NCBI GenBank assembly: GCA_013374385.1
Contig: QBUR01000114.1
Coordinates: forward strand, 1 to 5,707
Reading direction: 5' to 3'
Source of the DNA: Candidatus Methanocomedens sp.
Lineage (GTDB): Archaea; Halobacteriota; Methanosarcinia; Methanosarcinales; Methanocomedenaceae
DNA length: 5,707 nucleotides
In this document: in pieces, positions 5,065 through 5,707 of the stretch
How the letters are laid out: every line of letters starts with the position of its first letter
How positions within the stretch are numbered: position 1 is the first letter of the stretch
Translations under genes and position numbers: made by a program
The notes under the pieces: model-generated
What the model was told of the DNA's origin: nothing
Database searches by the model: none
The model's input: the letters and a program-made list of their open reading frames with translations, nothing else

Positions 5065-5701
5065 CCTTATAGTAGTAGGTGCCGGGCCTGCAGGTTATAT
5101 CACTGCAAAAACAGTGGCTCAGGCTGGATATAATGTACTGGTGCTGGAACGGGATGCTTTTTGCAGGTCACCCTGTGCGGGTTATGTCAGCAGCACCATC
5201 AATGTTGAACTACCGGAAGCATCAGGAATCCAGTCCAAAATAACAAATATGCGTACCTATTTTCCTGATCTTTCTTTCCATGACCAGACCATCAATGGTT
5301 TTGTGGCAGACAGACCCGTTTTTGACAATGCGCATGTTACCCTGGCAGAAACAGCGGGAGCACAGGTCAGATGGAGCTCTCCACTGCTCGACCTTACGCC
5401 GGATGGTGTAAGTTTCAGGGGCGGCGAGGCAAGTGCTAAAATAATCGCAGGTGCAGATGGTGTGTTTTCAAAGACAGCATCCCTGCTTGGACTGGAGAAA
5501 CAGAGGGTAGCATCGGGTTCACATACGAAATGTATCTTCCCTGACTTCCCCTCTGCGCCTCAACAGTCAAACGTTCAATCGGTGGATAGACCGCCCAGGT
5601 CCTCACTTTCAAGTGAAATATGGTCATATATAAAAAATCATTATGAAAGGGGTAGAATGTTTCGAACTATGGATGAGGCAAATAAACCATCCCAAGAATG
5701 A
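5054..5701 (+). pseudogene. Geranylgeranyl-reductase-family FAD protein, apparently frameshifted and truncated
   Basis: The first about 154 residues are a clear FAD-binding half of the geranylgeranyl / digeranylgeranylglycerophospholipid reductase family, which saturates isoprenoid chains of archaeal lipids or related polyprenyls. They show GAGPAG (9-14) after a beta strand, ERD (32-34), CAGYVSS (41-47), DRPVFD (86-91) and GADGVFSKTASLLGL (133-147). After S154 the frame continues to TGA 5699-5701 with a serine- and proline-rich sequence unlike the family. One frame over, at 5515-5541, GFTYEMYLP reads like the expected continuation but meets TGA at 5542. Full members are about 390-410 residues, so the substrate-binding half is missing here. 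The start is the natural family start; GTGAT precedes it. A frameshift at 5507-5516 plus loss or displacement of the 3' half is the simplest reading. A sequencing error could explain the shift, but not the stop and unrelated sequence after it. Confidence 0.65.
5604..5634 (+). promoter_or_regulatory. Possible promoter near the right edge
   Basis: TATATAAA (5627-5634) is a strong archaeal TATA-box match. Just upstream two palindromes overlap: CACTT-TC-AAGTG (5604-5615) and TTTCA-AG-TGAAA (5607-5618). Transcription would start near 5655-5660. The region lies beyond the recognisable part of the flavoprotein gene, so it may belong to sequence inserted there. Confidence 0.3.
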
Positions 5702-5707
5702 AATGTT
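5643..5707 (+). CDS. Possible start of an unidentified gene running off the right edge
   Basis: An ATG at 5643 opens a frame that reads MKGVECFELWMRQINHP and stays open to the window end (21 codons). The composition looks protein-like, more so than the overlapping frame that ends at 5701. I do not recognise it. The TATA candidate at 5627-5634 is too close to this ATG to make it the start of a leaderless message, so the true start could lie elsewhere. Confidence 0.22.
   Translation, partial: MKGVECFELWMRQINHPKNEM

Noticed and set aside
1..5707. CRISPR array, tRNA, rRNA or complete insertion sequence
   Set aside because: No regularly spaced repeats, cloverleaf, rRNA core or transposase with terminal repeats was seen by eye on either strand.

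Overview
The window looks archaeal, most likely from the Methanosarcinales or a related methane- or alkane-oxidising euryarchaeal lineage (inference). The evidence is A/T-rich TATA-type boxes, GGTG- and AGGTGA-type ribosome binding sites, an A-type flavodiiron protein of the kind that serves as F420H2 oxidase in methanogens, and the start of a geranylgeranyl-reductase-family flavoprotein. No rRNA, tRNA, CRISPR array or complete mobile element is visible.

Layout. Positions 1-440 are A/T-rich: a possible gene tail running in from the left edge, then a small ribbon-helix-helix DNA-binding protein on + whose probable promoter lies in an inverted repeat. Positions 440-575 hold two tandem hairpin/T-tract terminators for the minus strand. 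Most of the rest is minus strand. In transcription order it holds a 30-codon nitroreductase N-terminal remnant (4923-4831), a 46-aa YHS-domain protein, a rubredoxin-less rubrerythrin-like diiron protein, a flavodiiron protein (FprA) and a ferredoxin:thioredoxin reductase catalytic chain. After a 158-base regulatory gap comes a 623-aa CooS-type protein. The intact genes from YHS to the reductase chain are 15-32 bases apart and look like one operon. The CooS-like gene appears to have its own promoter, with a near-perfect 11-bp-arm palindrome and a repeated half site. On the right, a geranylgeranyl-reductase-like gene starts on + and loses family resemblance after about 154 residues, apparently through a frameshift and truncation.

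Main point. The CooS-like protein keeps the CO dehydrogenase scaffold and its B- and D-cluster cysteines. At the active site, however, the conserved CODH cysteine (C295 in Carboxydothermus CODH-II) is replaced by Glu290. The resulting putative ligand set, His254/Glu290/Cys333/Cys443/Cys474/Cys515/Glu550, matches the seven ligands of the hybrid-cluster protein (HCP). Three of the four histidines of the CODH proton relay are also replaced. It is therefore probably not a CO dehydrogenase but an HCP-like Fe/S/O enzyme in a CODH fold, comparable to the described non-CODH CooS-V of Carboxydothermus. Its neighbours are an O2/NO-reducing flavodiiron protein, a rubrerythrin-like peroxidase candidate and a thiol-redox enzyme. 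Together they suggest a cassette for oxidative and nitrosative stress rather than carbon metabolism. All alignments are by eye and from memory of the reference numbering.
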